DNA from: Rhizaria sp. SCN 62-66
Taxonomy: Eukaryota; Rhizaria, unplaced
Assembly (NCBI GenBank): GCA_001724265.1
Contig: MEDY01000291.1
Location: 1-63,059, forward strand
DNA length: 63,059 nucleotides
Reading direction: 5' to 3'
The position numbers and the translations under genes are program-made. Below the pieces are notes generated by a model. That model saw nothing but the letters and a program-made list of their open reading frames with translations, did not search any database and was not told where the DNA came from. Position 1 is the first letter of the stretch; the number at the start of each line of letters is the position of its first letter. Shown in pieces: positions 34,193 to 45,800 of the stretch.

Positions 34193-35188
34193 ATGGGTGA
34201 CACTTCGAGCAAGCCCGCGCAGGACCCTTCCACGTCCCAGCAGCAGCAAGCTCCCGGTCTCTCTGATGACGCTGCTTTTCTCGCCGCCGCCTCAGCACCC
34301 GACAACTCGTCGTCCTCGTCAGCAACCTACAACAGCGACGGCGGACAACTGTCCACCGCAACCGGCGGCACTGGGCGACCACACGCGAGTACCATGGAGG
34401 TTATCACACTTAACCCAGCCCCAGGCAGCAGCGGGCTGCAACAGCCGGGGCCGCAACAGGGTCAGAACATTAAGACCCGTTTGTCCAACGAGACCGTGAC
34501 GCCGCTGCTGTCCGTCGGCGCCTGCAACGCCGTCTGCGCGCAGCTCCAGCGCCACATCACCGCTGGTGACGCCGAGTGCTACGCTGTGCAGAGCCAGCTG
34601 CAGAACCGCATGAAACGCATTGACGCGCTCAGCAGCGAGGCGCTGTCCGCGGTGCTCACCGCGCACACCCAGCTCGACGGGCTCAAACAGGCACTGCCGG
34701 GGCTCAAGACGCTGGCGTCCAGCGCGGGCCAGCTCGAGGCTGCGATGTCGAGACTGACCGTGAGCACGAGCGCGCTGTACAGTATCATTGCGACCGAGAC
34801 GCTCTCGCGGCAGACCAATGCTGAAGGAGGCAGCCCAAGTCACAACAGCGAGGCCTCGCAGACTGAGCCTGTTCCTGTTGCTGCGAATGTTGCTGCTGCT
34901 GCTGTGGGTAGTGCTGTGGCTAGTGCTGCTGCTGTGGGTGGTGCTGCTGCTTCCGGTGATGCGCCCGTGACGCTTGCAATCCCGGTGACTTTCGAGGAGT
35001 TCCACGCCAAGCGGCTTGCTGCGGTCAAGGCCAAGGCTGAGGCAGACGCCAAGGCTGCGGAAGAGGCTAAGGCTGCGGCAGAGGCCAAAGCGGCGGCAGA
35101 TGCAGAGGCTAAGGCTGCTGCAGCGACTGCACCTGAAACTGAGGCTGCCGATATCAAGGCGAATGCTGAGACCGCGACTCCCGAATGA
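34193..35188 (+). CDS. BORCS5/myrlysin-like protein with N-myristoylation signal, 331 aa
   Basis: A single exon ending in TGA. The Met at 34193 is chosen over the in-frame one at 34133 because it gives MGDTSSK, a textbook N-myristoylation motif (Gly2, Ser6, Lys7). A low-complexity stretch is followed by EVITLNP, TVTPLLSVGACNAVCAQLQR, a helical block QLQNRMKRIDALSSEALSAVL and QALPGLKTLASSAGQLEAAM. BORCS5 of the lysosome-positioning BORC complex has the same order: MG start, I-L-EIP, PFQPLLKGLL, then ALVKRIKEMDLSVETLF. The C-terminus is an Ala/Lys/Glu helix made from repeated KAAAEAKAAAD-like units. The identity is a fold-level impression from short motifs, not an alignment. Confidence 0.55.
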   Translation: MGDTSSKPAQDPSTSQQQQAPGLSDDAAFLAAASAPDNSSSSSATYNSDGGQLSTATGGTGRPHASTMEVITLNPAPGSSGLQQPGPQQGQNIKTRLSNETVTPLLSVGACNAVCAQLQRHITAGDAECYAVQSQLQNRMKRIDALSSEALSAVLTAHTQLDGLKQALPGLKTLASSAGQLEAAMSRLTVSTSALYSIIATETLSRQTNAEGGSPSHNSEASQTEPVPVAANVAAAAVGSAVASAAAVGGAAASGDAPVTLAIPVTFEEFHAKRLAAVKAKAEADAKAAEEAKAAAEAKAAADAEAKAAAATAPETEAADIKANAETATPE

Positions 35189-35546
35189 GCTTGAGATACC
35201 GAAGGACGGACTCGTGGAAGCAACAGTTGATTATTCTTTCAGATGCAAACATGCGTTTTGTTTGAAGAATAACTACATCGTTCTTAACTACACCATTCTT
35301 TATTGTTTCAGTTTCTGTCGACCCTCAGGCCACAATGGTACTTATATTGCAGGCCTTAAATAGGCGACGACTTGCATCGCGTACACACCAAACGATACCT
35401 ACACACGATACTTAGCTTAACAATACACTCCGTTCATATTTTGATTCCACAATACAACGAAACTCCGATGAAACCTGCTGTTCTTGGCCGATATCGTTCG
35501 TCTCATCCGGGCGAGTTGCAGTTGCGGTTGCAGGATCGCAATTTGA
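35189..35546. other. convergent 3' region, BORCS5-like / DNAAF1
   Basis: About 360 AT-rich bases between convergent genes; nothing else seen. Confidence 0.4.
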
Positions 35547-37908
35547 TCAAACGCCACTCTTCGTGAGCGCCGCGGCATACGCCTCCCTCACCATCGCCTC
35601 CGTCCACTGCACCGCGCCGCCGTCAGCAGCCTCGGCCACTCCGGCCTCGGGGCAGACGGCGCGCTTCGCGTTGAAGGCAGAGGCGACGGACTCGAACTGA
35701 AAGAAAGCCGCGTTGACGGCGTTGATGACGTCAGCAGGAGTGAGCACGGCCACAGCAGCAAGGCTGGCAGTCTTCACAGGAGCAGCAGGGGCCGCGACAG
35801 CAGCAGCAGCAGCCGGTTGACTGTCAGTCCCAGCCTCAGTCTCAGTCTTCGTGTTCGTGCTGCCGGTGTTAGTCACGATGAAGTCGTCGTCGTCGTCGCC
35901 GTCGCTGTTGTGCGCACTCGCACTCTGCATGAAGCCTTTGGCGTTCCCAGTGCCGCTGCCGTTGGCGCCGAGCACAAGGCCAATCATCGACTGCGTGTAG
36001 GGCTTGGACGAGGCGTGGTACTTGCGGGTCTCCTCCGGCGTGAGGACCGAGTACGCGACGCTGTTGCCGCCGCTTGCAGTCGTAGCCGCGCCACCACCAC
36101 CCGCCCCCGTGGCGGCGCCCGGGGCTGCAAGCGCGGCCGCGGTGGTGACGGGGAGGGTGAAAATGTTGCGGCTCACGATCGCGTCGAGGTCCTCGTCCTC
36201 CTCGTCTTCCACAGCAGGGTTACTCTTGGAGGGATCAACAACAGCAACTGCATTGCTCTCGTCATCATCGTCGTCGATGATCTCAATCAACGCACCACCA
36301 CTCTTCTTCCCCTTGCTGACACCAACGCTGCTGCTGCTGTTGCTGACTCCCAGTTGCTGGCGACCCGCACCCGCACTCGCCCCAGCCTCCGGCGACGCGC
36401 CAGCGCCAGAGTCGCTCTCCGTGGTCTCCGGGAGGCCCTGGGCCTTGCGCCGCATCTGCGCCCAGCGGCTCATCCCACGGTCGTGGTCGCGCTTCTCCTG
36501 GGCCGCAATGGCGGCGCGCTCGGCGATCTCGGCTGCGCCGCCGCCAGTGAGCCACGCTGTGACGATGCGGCGCTCCTGTGGGAGAAGAAAACACGGAAAT
36601 CAAGGGTATATCGCAGAGATTGATGAGCAAGCGTGAATAGCTTTAAAACAACACTACATGTCCAAACTAATGATTATGATGACTACAATTAGCACGTCTT
36701 CAAACTCGATGAGTGCCGATATCACGACTATTCATGCATCCGTTCATTCAAGTTTCATGTCAGCCCAACAGGCAAGTTTACGTACATCCTTGCTGACGGG
36801 GCGGTCATCCAGGTAGACAAGCCCGCGCAGCAGCGCCACCGTCGCGCGGCGGTAGTTGGCCTCGACCTCCACCGTCTTCACCGCCGCACTGCTGCGGTCT
36901 GCGGCCGCCCCAGGGCCAGTATGAGTGATGGCGTTTTTGTTGTCGTACGCAAGCTCAACAGCAATGGCGGCGGCCATCGCAGCAGCACTGTCGCCAGCCG
37001 TCGACGCGTCGAGGTCCGCGCTCGCGCTCGCGGCAGTGCTATCAGTGAGGGTGCTGAACGTGACCTTGAGGGGGATGCTGTTGTCGGAGACGAGCCCCTC
37101 GTTGCCCTTGAGCGTGAGCGCGCGCAACGACGTGAGCGCGGCCAGCGGCGCTAGCGCGGTGCCCGAGGCGAGAAAGTTGTCGGCCAGCGTCAGAGTGCTG
37201 TTAGGACCGGCCGAGAGAGTGGTGCAACAAGATAGACAGAGTTAGTCATAAGAATGAGAATGAGCAAACCGAAATGAATACAGTGGACGTTCTTCAAGAC
37301 TAGACTTAATTATTGCTTGGCGTACGTAAGGTTGGCAGCGTCGACGATGCCGTCAATGTTGCTGAGGCGGTTGGCACTGACGTCGAGCGACTTGAGCGCC
37401 GTCATCCCCTCGAGGTCACGCGGCTTGATCTCCGCGATGTTGTTGCGCGAAACGTCGAGAATGACGAGCGAGGGCAGCGCGGCGACGCCAGTAAGCGCGG
37501 TAAGGCAGTTGTTGCTGAGGTAGAGCGCGGTGAGGTTCTTGAGCGGCGCGACGTTGGTGATGGCGGAGATAGAGTTGTAGTCGAGCCAGAGCGTGTGGAT
37601 GTGGGACAACAGCTGCATGTTCTCGATCTCCGTGAAGGAGCCGTACTGGAGAAACATCTTGTCGTTCAGGGACACCGTATCATAGCTGTGGTGGCAAAAC
37701 GCGGGTGCATGGAAACATTGTGATGATTGTGAGCAATGAGCAACAGTGCAATGGTGAGTTGAGAGAAACGGTTCAACAAGGAGTAGTGACATTCGAGGGC
37801 AGCTTATCGCGGATGTTGAACGTACAGGTCATCGCGAGTGCGGCAAATCTTCTTAATCACTTCCTCAGTGATGTGTGGGCGCACCACAGAATCGTCAGCA
37901 GTCGCCAT
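35547..37908 (-). CDS. DNAAF1: dynein axonemal assembly factor 1 (DNAAF1/LRRC50), 627 aa
   Basis: A leucine-rich-repeat protein needed in the cytoplasm to preassemble axonemal dynein arms (ODA7 in Chlamydomonas). Exons are 37908-37826, 37685-37326, 37197-36786 and 36575-35547 (TGA), with GTACGT/GTACGC donors. The start reads MATADDSV then ITEEVIKKICRTRDDLY, like human LRRC50 TKESLKKLCRQHKLY. LRRs follow: MQLLSHIHTLWLDYNSI, PLKNLTALYLSNNCL, LPSLVILDVSRNNI, MTALKSLDVSANRL and ANLTTLTLADNFL. The LRR cap is NYRRATVALLRGLVYLDDRPVSKDERR, nearly the human NYRRTVTVRL-HLTYLDDRPV-KD. The C-terminal ~300 residues are Ser/Ala/Asp-rich. With DYNC2I2 at the other end of the window, it shows the organism has motile cilia. 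Confidence 0.93.
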
Positions 37909-38617
37909 CGGCAGCGGTAGCAGCGGAGGCGAAAGGTCGAGGCGCGGCGCAAAGGTCGGCGCTGATGGGGGTCTGGAGGACGTGATTTAAGGGAATATAC
38001 GAAGGTTGGTGAGATATAATTACAAAGGCAAGCAGATGCGTACCTGATAATGCACATATCAACGACAGTTTCTATAATGACGATACGATGACGGAGTGCT
38101 ACACCGTTTCTGAAAGTTGCGTTTGAACCTTTGGGTCAGCGACGGCCAACGGCTGGCTCGAGAGGAGCTGCGACAGTTGATTTTTTGCTGTTCAACCCTA
38201 GCGCTATGGCCGTAATTACACGGCGAATCTGACGCTTTAGTATAGAAATCTATCTTGAAATGTAGTTTCCTTGTTTGTATCTCGAAGGGAACTTGTTGCT
38301 GCGGTATATTTCGAGTCTTTCCGGTATTGACCCTGTCCTTACGTCACTCTCCTCTTCTCGTTCTCTTCCATCCTCCTTGCCGCCCCTCCACGCGACTGCT
38401 CCTTTGTGCGACTAGTTCTGCACCGAACTTCGACGCTTGGCGGGCTTATATTGCGACTCTTTGGCTTTGGTTAACGCAGTAGTCACTCCCTGCAGAGCGT
38501 TCCGTCTGTCGGCCCGAACTATCTTGTTCCCACCCCACTCCACGCCCACACCGAACACCCACACACAGCAGCCCGCGAGCCGCCCCTGAAGCGCTCTCCT
38601 TGCCCGGCCCGCGTCCC
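37909..38617. other. divergent intergenic region, DNAAF1 / alpha-beta hydrolase
   Basis: About 700 bases with both promoters. A pyrimidine-rich leader precedes the hydrolase ATG. No other feature visible. Confidence 0.4.
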
Positions 38618-38875
38618 ATGGGCAACGTTATTGGTCGCAGCGACCGCGTGCGGCAGACCAAGGTCTTCCTGGAGCTGATTGCGATCGTGTACATCATCCG
38701 CAAGTGGCGCACCGCGGACCCCGACACGTGGGTCGGCAAGCTCGACGCCGCGCTCTTCGGCTGGAGGCCCTGGCAGGTACGCGACACGCCGCGAAGCAAG
38801 CCTCCATCTTGTACATGTATTTCTTGCTTCTTCATCTATATCCGATGTTCAAGCTCTATTATCACTAAAAACACA

Positions 38876-38942
<67 letters not shown>

Positions 38943-41663
38943 TTTTGCATTGTTCTAACTCTTGTTCGTTTGCTCCTCGCTCACAGATCGTGCTCGCGTC
39001 CCTGGGTGTGTCTCACCTGATGAACAACATTTCCGTGGTGCTGGGCCTCAACGCGCCGCACCGCTCCCTCCGCTCCGGCCCCGAACTGCGGTACTCGCCG
39101 TCCTTTTCGCGCGTGCGCTGGCTGTTCACGGCGCTCGACGCGGGCGTGTTGTCGGCCGCGCGCATCCGTTGGCCGCTGCTGCGCGACACCGTGTCTATCG
39201 CGCTGGGCGCCTACTACATGCTCTTCTCCAGCAAGGCCGAGACCAAGGTGCAGCAGTTCCAGTCGCAGATCACGCCCGCTCTCGTCAAGCGCATGTGGGA
39301 GAAGGGCGCACACCCGCTGTTGCGCGCTGTGACGGCGCTGCAGACGCCGCGGATCGGCATCCCGGGCAAGGAGCTCACGCTGCCGCGCGCCGACGGGACG
39401 GGCATCCGCTGCGTGCTCTATTACCACGGCACCGAGGCCGAGCTCGCAAAGGAAGACAAGTACGTGTCGCTGAACAATTACGTTCACACAATGCTCGATA
39501 TCTCGGACGTATTAAGCTGTTTCAACAATATGCTTTATTTTATTATTGAATATTAAAACAACAACGTATTCGAGTTGAACTAATGATCTCATGCGTTTAT
39601 CTTTCCTGCTTATATCCTTTTTGCTTTAGGTTGACGCTCAACTTTCCCGGCGGCGGCTTCATCGCGATGCCGCCCCAGTTCCACACGGACTACCTCACGC
39701 TTATTGCGCTGCGCACCAGGACGCCCATCCTGTCGGTGGACTACCGCAAGGCGATCCACCACCCCTACCCGGCGCAGCTGCTGGACTGTTTCGACGTCTA
39801 CAAGGCCATCACCGACACGGCCGGCGCGGCCGTAGGCGTCAACCTCGTCCAATCCGAGACCTCGCCTACGTCCGCGCCAGCGCCCGCGAGTGCGACTGCG
39901 CCAGCGCCCGCGACAGCGAAGCCGCTGAAGCTGGTGGTGTTCGGCGACTCGGCGGGCGGCAACCTGTCATGCGCGGTGGTGCTCCGCGCCGTGATCCTGG
40001 GCATGCCGCTGCCGTGCGGCCTGCATTTGATCTACCCCATCCTTGACATGACGTCGCGGTTCTGGAAGCCCCAGACGCACATCAAGCTCCAGCCAAGCAA
40101 TACCAATAACAAGAACAACAACAACAACACCGCTAGCAGTAGCAGTAAGACTGACAGTGGTAACGGCAGCACTTACGTGGTGATCCCCCCCGCGCCTCCC
40201 GGCTCCGCTAGTGACACCTTTGCCACTGCCCTCGCCGCGAACGGCGCTAGTAGCGACCCGATCACGACGCTGCGGCCGCCCGAGATGACCTCGCGCGCGC
40301 GCTTCAGCGGCGACGCCGTGCTGCCGTTCCGCTACCTCCTCGTCATCGGGCAGTCGCTCTTCCGCGGCGGCGGCGACCCCACGGGCGACATGTACTGCTC
40401 GCCGCTGCTTGCGCCCGACGCGCTGCTCGCGCGCTTCCCGCCCACCTTTATGCACGTGGGCGGCGTCGACCCACTGTGCGACGACGCCGTCAACCTCGGC
40501 GAGCGGCTCAAGCGCGCCAACCCGGCCATCCCGGTCAAGGTCGACGTCATTCCGGGCGTGTCGCACGCGTACATGAACGTGGCGTCGCTCTTGCCAGAGG
40601 TGCGTGACTTGGTCTCTTGCTTGAAGCAAGACTCGTAATATTGTGTTGTCAAACTTGTAGAGGATATATCTTACATGGATCACATTACATTTAGCAGCTA
40701 TTTTATTATCTAACACAATTCGACTTACACACGTATATTCGTCGTTTTGTAATCTTTCACACTCATATTCATGCTATATTCATATCTTCTATCTTTTGCT
40801 ATCATTTCATGCCATAGGGCCAGTACGCTCTGGGCCGTACTGTCGAGTGGATCCAAGAGTTCCAGAACCTCGCCACCACCCGCACCAGTGAGTACTCCGC
40901 TCTCACAGGCAATGGCGATGCCGCTGGCGTCTCTGCAGGCGGGATCCTTCCGCTGCTCACCACCAGCTCCGCCGCGAACGCCATCAGCAGCGGCGCAAAC
41001 GCTCTCACCCACGGCCTCGGCCACAACGGCAGCGGCAGCGGCAGCGGCGCACTGCCGAGCGCTTACCTCGGCGCGCCCCCTGCTGCGACAACTGCGGCGG
41101 CGTCTGCGGGCTCGGCGGGCGCGCGGCTGACGGCGCTGCGGCAGCTGCAGCGGGAGAACGTGAGTGCGCTGACTCAGTGGCCGGGCATGGACGACTGGCA
41201 AGCGTATCAGCACCACTTGAAGACGCAGAACTACGTCAACGCACAGCAACAGCAGCAGCAGCACAGCCCGAGCGACGCGAGGCTGGTGACCGCGGTGCGC
41301 AGCGGGGTGAGCCATGGGAATTACAGCAGCGGTAGCAGTGGCAACCACAGTGTTGGCGTGAGCGGCTGCAGTGGCAGTGTGAGCGGCTGCAGTGCCAGTG
41401 TGAACGGCTGCAGTGGCAGTGGCTGTGATGGGAGGGCTACAACTCACAGTGCGAGTGCGGCTGTCACGGCGGCTGCCGCGGCGGTGGCTGCGACGGAGCG
41501 ACAGACCACTGCGGCGGCGGTGCTGGCCGCGAAGGCCGAGATTGAGGCCGAGACCAACGCTGGGGCTGATGCGGAGAATGTGATCGAGACCTCAGATACA
41601 GCGACGGCGATCGAGACTACTGACGAGGTCACTGGCTCGCTCATCACTGCCGCGAAGCTCTAA
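38618..41663 (+). CDS. hormone-sensitive-lipase-type alpha/beta hydrolase, 815 aa
   Basis: A probable membrane-associated esterase or lipase. Exons are 38618-38776, 38987-39459, 39630-40599 and 40818-41663 (TAA), with donors GTACGC, GTACGT, GTACGT and GTGCGT in order of introns 1-3 (intron 3 uses GTGCGT). The N-terminus has a hydrophobic helix (VFLELIAIVYII). The oxyanion motif is NFPGGGF, where the family usually has HGGG. The nucleophile elbow is GDSAGG (Ser about 318). The acid lies in GGVDPLCDD (Asp about 491) and the His in GVSHAYMN (about 523). The last junction is supported by VASLLPE joining GQYALGRTVEWIQEF, the usual end of this fold. Exon 4 then adds ~240 residues of Gly/Ser/Ala-rich sequence with a short poly-Gln. 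The substrate cannot be predicted. Confidence 0.88.
38870..38942. repeat. compound (CT)n(CA)n microsatellite in intron 1 of the hydrolase
   Basis: An uninterrupted CT dinucleotide run (about 38879-38922) flanked by CA runs. It sits upstream of the acceptor of intron 1 and may extend the pyrimidine tract. Confidence 0.97.
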
Positions 41664-42253
41664 GCCACGTCTATAGCTGTTACAACAAGTACATATTTGG
41701 GCCTTTGTTAGTTTGGAGGATTGTTGGTGTTTTTAGCGCACTGCTATGAAGCAGGTGCGCATCGTTACCTATTATTTTAAAGTATATATTTCGAGTTTTA
41801 AGTTGGTGCCCGCGAGTTTTCGCGAATATATTTAACTGCCAGAAATTACACAGTTGCTGTAGTCGTCTGATTTATACACATACATGTTGCTTTACCACCG
41901 ATTTTTGCATCATTTGCGCATTTCACAGGGCTTTTTGTTACCGTTGAGATTGACAAGTCTTTCGACGTCGAGTGAGGTTCAACTTCATCCAAACAGAGTT
42001 CAATGCAGTATCCGTTAATTGTAGTGTGCGAGATAAATCCAATATTAATTAAGCACAATTCGCATGATATTCTTAATTCATTCTCATTGTACTTGATTGT
42101 TCCCTCCCATTCCCACTTTTCATTTCTACCGCCCCAACTTGGCTACCCAGCACGCTCCTGGCGCGCTCCCCCTTCAGTACCTCATTACAACAAGACTTCA
42201 AGCGCACAGAGAAGCACACACAGAGAGCCCCGCGGGCTTATTTTGAACCACAC
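41664..42253. other. intergenic gap before the 2007-codon gene
   Basis: About 590 AT-rich bases between tandem genes. No RNA gene or repeat recognised. Confidence 0.4.
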
Positions 42254-42666
42254 ATGGCGAACCCTCTGACGGGTCTCGTGTGGACCGTGCTGCGGTGGCT
42301 GGCGCTGTGGCTGGGCATCCCGCTCGTCCTCATCGCCATCATCGGCTACTTCGTTCGCCTTAAGGGACTCACGGTCATGCGCTCGCTCCAACACGAAATT
42401 ATCAAGTCATCCCACGATGCCCCGCGGTTTGCCTTGCTTGCGGACCTAAACGCAGAGCTCAACCTCGACTCGGACGACCCCTCCATGTCCACAACGGGCT
42501 CTGCCTCATCTGCTGGTGGCGCCAACGGTTCCCACGGCCCACCAGTCTCGTTCTTCGCGTCATTGCGCGCGTTCATTGTCTCTGTGCTGTCGATGCTTGC
42601 GTTTCCCTGTCTTAGATACCGCCAGCGGCGCCAGCTCGCAGCGTCCGCGGCCGCCACGGCCGTCGC

Positions 42667-42701
<35 letters not shown>

Positions 42702-42856
42702 CCGCTGCTGCCGCCGCCGCCGCCGCCGCAGCCGCCGCCAGCCCCGCCGCGCTGGCGCACCGCATCGACGCCGTGGATCTGTCCGGCGCGCACTTGCTGT
42801 CGCGCCCGCAGTCGCTGTTCCTGCTGTCGGCGCTCACCGCCACGGCGCCCTCCGCT

Positions 42857-42897
<41 letters not shown>

Positions 42898-45800
42898 TGG
42901 AGCACCTGCAAGTGCGACTGCTCCCGGCGCCACTGCCGGCGCCGCTGCTGCGGCTGCTGCTGCTGCTGCGGGCAAGACCGCTGCGACCAGGGGGTCCAGG
43001 GAAACAACGACCGCTGTGAACGCCCTCACGGCGATGTACGCTCGCGACCCCACCGCCAACGCCAGCAACAGCCACGCCCTCGTGGTGGTGGGGCGCGGTT
43101 TGCGCGCAAATCAAGCTAAGGCCACGGGCGTCGCGAGCTACAGCCAGCCCAGAGACGCGGCCGCGGCGTGCGACGACCTCGACGACTTAACTTCCGCGGA
43201 GCTGCTGACGTCAGCGCTCGCCTGGGCCGCGGCCGCCGCCACCACGACGTCGACCGACATCTCAGCGGCCGATGCGGCGGCGACCGGCGCGGCGGCGGCC
43301 CCGGGCGCGGCCCAGGGCGTAGACGGCGTTGACGCCACTGATGCGTCAGTTGCTGCAGGCGCAGCTACGTCTAGTAAGCCTGTGCGGTCACTGCAGTCGA
43401 TGTTTGCGTTTTCCTACTTGTGCCAACAGCAACAACAGCAGCAGCAGTAGTCGCAGGCGCAGCCCGTGTCGCTGCCGTCGATGCCTCTGCTGTCGACGGC
43501 GGCCGCGGTTGCGGCTGCAACGACGGCCAACGCCACCGCGGCAGTGGCCGCCGCCACGGCCACCGCGGCCGCTGCTGCCTCTGCCGCCGCCTCGAGCTCT
43601 AGTTCTGCTGGCGCATTGAACTCTGCCAGTAAGATCAACATGGGAAGCTCAACCACTGGCTCTGGCGCGTCGAGCACAAGCTCCGCATCGATTGGCTTTG
43701 GTTCCGCTGCAGTCTCTAGCTCCTGCTCGGTGCAGTTCCTCGTTGCAGCCTCGACCGCAGCAGCAGCCACCGCTGCAGCCGCCGCTTCCGCTGCAGCCCC
43801 CGCTCAACCTACCGCTGCCGTCGCCCCTGTCGCGGTCGCCGCCGCCGCCGCTGCGACCGCCGCGTCCGCCGCCGCCGTCATTTCAGCCGCCTCCAGCGCC
43901 GCCGCCACCGCGAGCTCGAACACCAGTCTCAGTCTAAGTATCCCCGGCGCGGGTGTAAGTGCCCTGGACGAGTCGCGCGCGTTTGCGCTGGCGTGGGCCG
44001 GCGTGCCCGCGCGGCAGCGGCGGCGCTTGCTGCACCTGGCGGCGTGCGAACTTGCGCGGCGCTCCCGCCGCAGGGCCGCCTGCGCCGCCGTCGCCGCGCT
44101 CGTCGCGGCCGCGTCCCCACAGACAGCGGCGGCGGCAGGGTCTGCCAGCAGCACCGGGGGCCGCGCGGGCAAGCCCGGCGCCGCTGTTGCTGGGACTGCT
44201 GTTGCGCTCCCCAATGCCACGCACACCGCAGGCGGTGTAAACGCCGTGAACGCACACGGGCACGCGCACGGCGCGCACGGCGCGCACGGACACGCGGGCG
44301 CTGGTGCAACTGCAGCGACGACGGCCGCCGCGGCCGCGGCCGCCGCTGCGAACGTCGCGGCCGCGGCCGCTGCCGCTGCCGCTGCGGCTGCGGCGCGCGC
44401 CGTGCCCACGAGCTCGGGGCTCGGAGTGCTGCAGTCGCTCGCCACCGTGAGCCTGAGCGATTGCGAGTCGATGGACGAGTGTTCTGACAGCGACGACGAC
44501 GACGGGGCGCGCGCGGGCTCGGACGACGCTTTGGACAACAGTCGCAACTGGGGGAGCGAGGTGATGAGCGCGAGCAGGTCGACCAGCAGCTACGGCACCG
44601 CTATGCCGGGTTTCGGCCCGCGCCAGCGGAGTGTTCCGACCGCGAGCAGCGGCGCAGCAAGCGCAGGGCAGCCGCAGCACGGAGGCGGGGTGAACCGCGT
44701 GCGCAGCTCAGACCTCGCGTGGGCGCTCACTCTCGCGGCGCGCTTGCACTCTCAGGCGAACGCAAGCTCGAGTAGCACGAGTTCGCCGGCGCAGCCGTTT
44801 GGAGACAGCGAACAGCAGAGGCTGCGGCGCGCTCGCCGTGCGCGCAACGCGGTCACTAACAATAACATCAATTCGACTCCTTACACCGAGAATGGTGCCG
44901 TTGAGAATCAGCGCAACAGCAGTGACGCGCTCTCAGCGCGCGCAGCCACCGCGGCCGCACTTCTGTCCCTGTCTGCGTCTCTGCCCGAGGAGACGTTTGC
45001 AGCACTTGCAGCGGCGCTCGCTACAAGCTCTGCGCAACCGTTTAGTCTCAGCCCAAATGCTGATGACGGCGACAGCTATTCGACGGAATTGAGCTACTCG
45101 ACCGCCAGCGCGAGCAATGACGCCGCGGATACCTGTGTTGCTGGTGCTGGAGCTGTTGGCGCCAATGGTAGTATTGTCTCGCACTGGAGTCTGCTTCACC
45201 GGCTCGCCTATGCGAACTCGTACGCACTTTATACCGGCAACACCAACGCCACCGACATGATGACCAACAGCATTGACAGTAGCCTCGGCGTGAACTCCGG
45301 ATTTGTCAGTTCTATCCCCACAGTGACACATACGATGCCGCAGTTCCCACTCCCTGTTCCTGTCACTGCTGCTACTGTTGGTGCGGGCAACCCTGCTGCT
45401 AAGGACCGATACACCGCGGCCATCTCCGCCGCCCGCGCCCTTGCGCTTGGTTCTCTGGGCGCAACTACCGCCGGCGCTGTGCTGTCCGCTGTGGATCCGC
45501 ACAACACCGCTGGGACAAGCGCCACCGAGCAAGGCATTGTGAGCATGACCGGCGCGGGCTCAGCGGTCTCCGGCGCGTTCCCCTCCCTGCTGTCGTTGGT
45601 TGATCTCTGCTGCAACGCGCCTCCCGCTGCTGCGCTGAACGCCGACTCAGCAGACGCGAGCGCAAGTGCCTCTGGAACTCACGGCGGCGCGTCCCCGATG
45701 CAGGCCGCGTTGCTGGCGCTGATCATCGCCGAGGCGCAGAGCACGGGCGCGATCAGCAGCATCGAACGCAGTCTGTTGATTCGCAGGCTCAAGCTCCTCG

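Noticed and set aside
34991-35185. Ala/Lys/Glu repeat at the BORCS5-like C-terminus as a TolA-type horizontal transfer
   Set aside because: Its codon usage and repeat style match the low-complexity tracts of neighbouring genes, so local expansion explains it.
38618-38640. MGNVIG start of the hydrolase as a myristoylation signal
   Set aside because: Position 6 is Gly rather than Ser/Thr, and a hydrophobic helix follows that can anchor the protein by itself.
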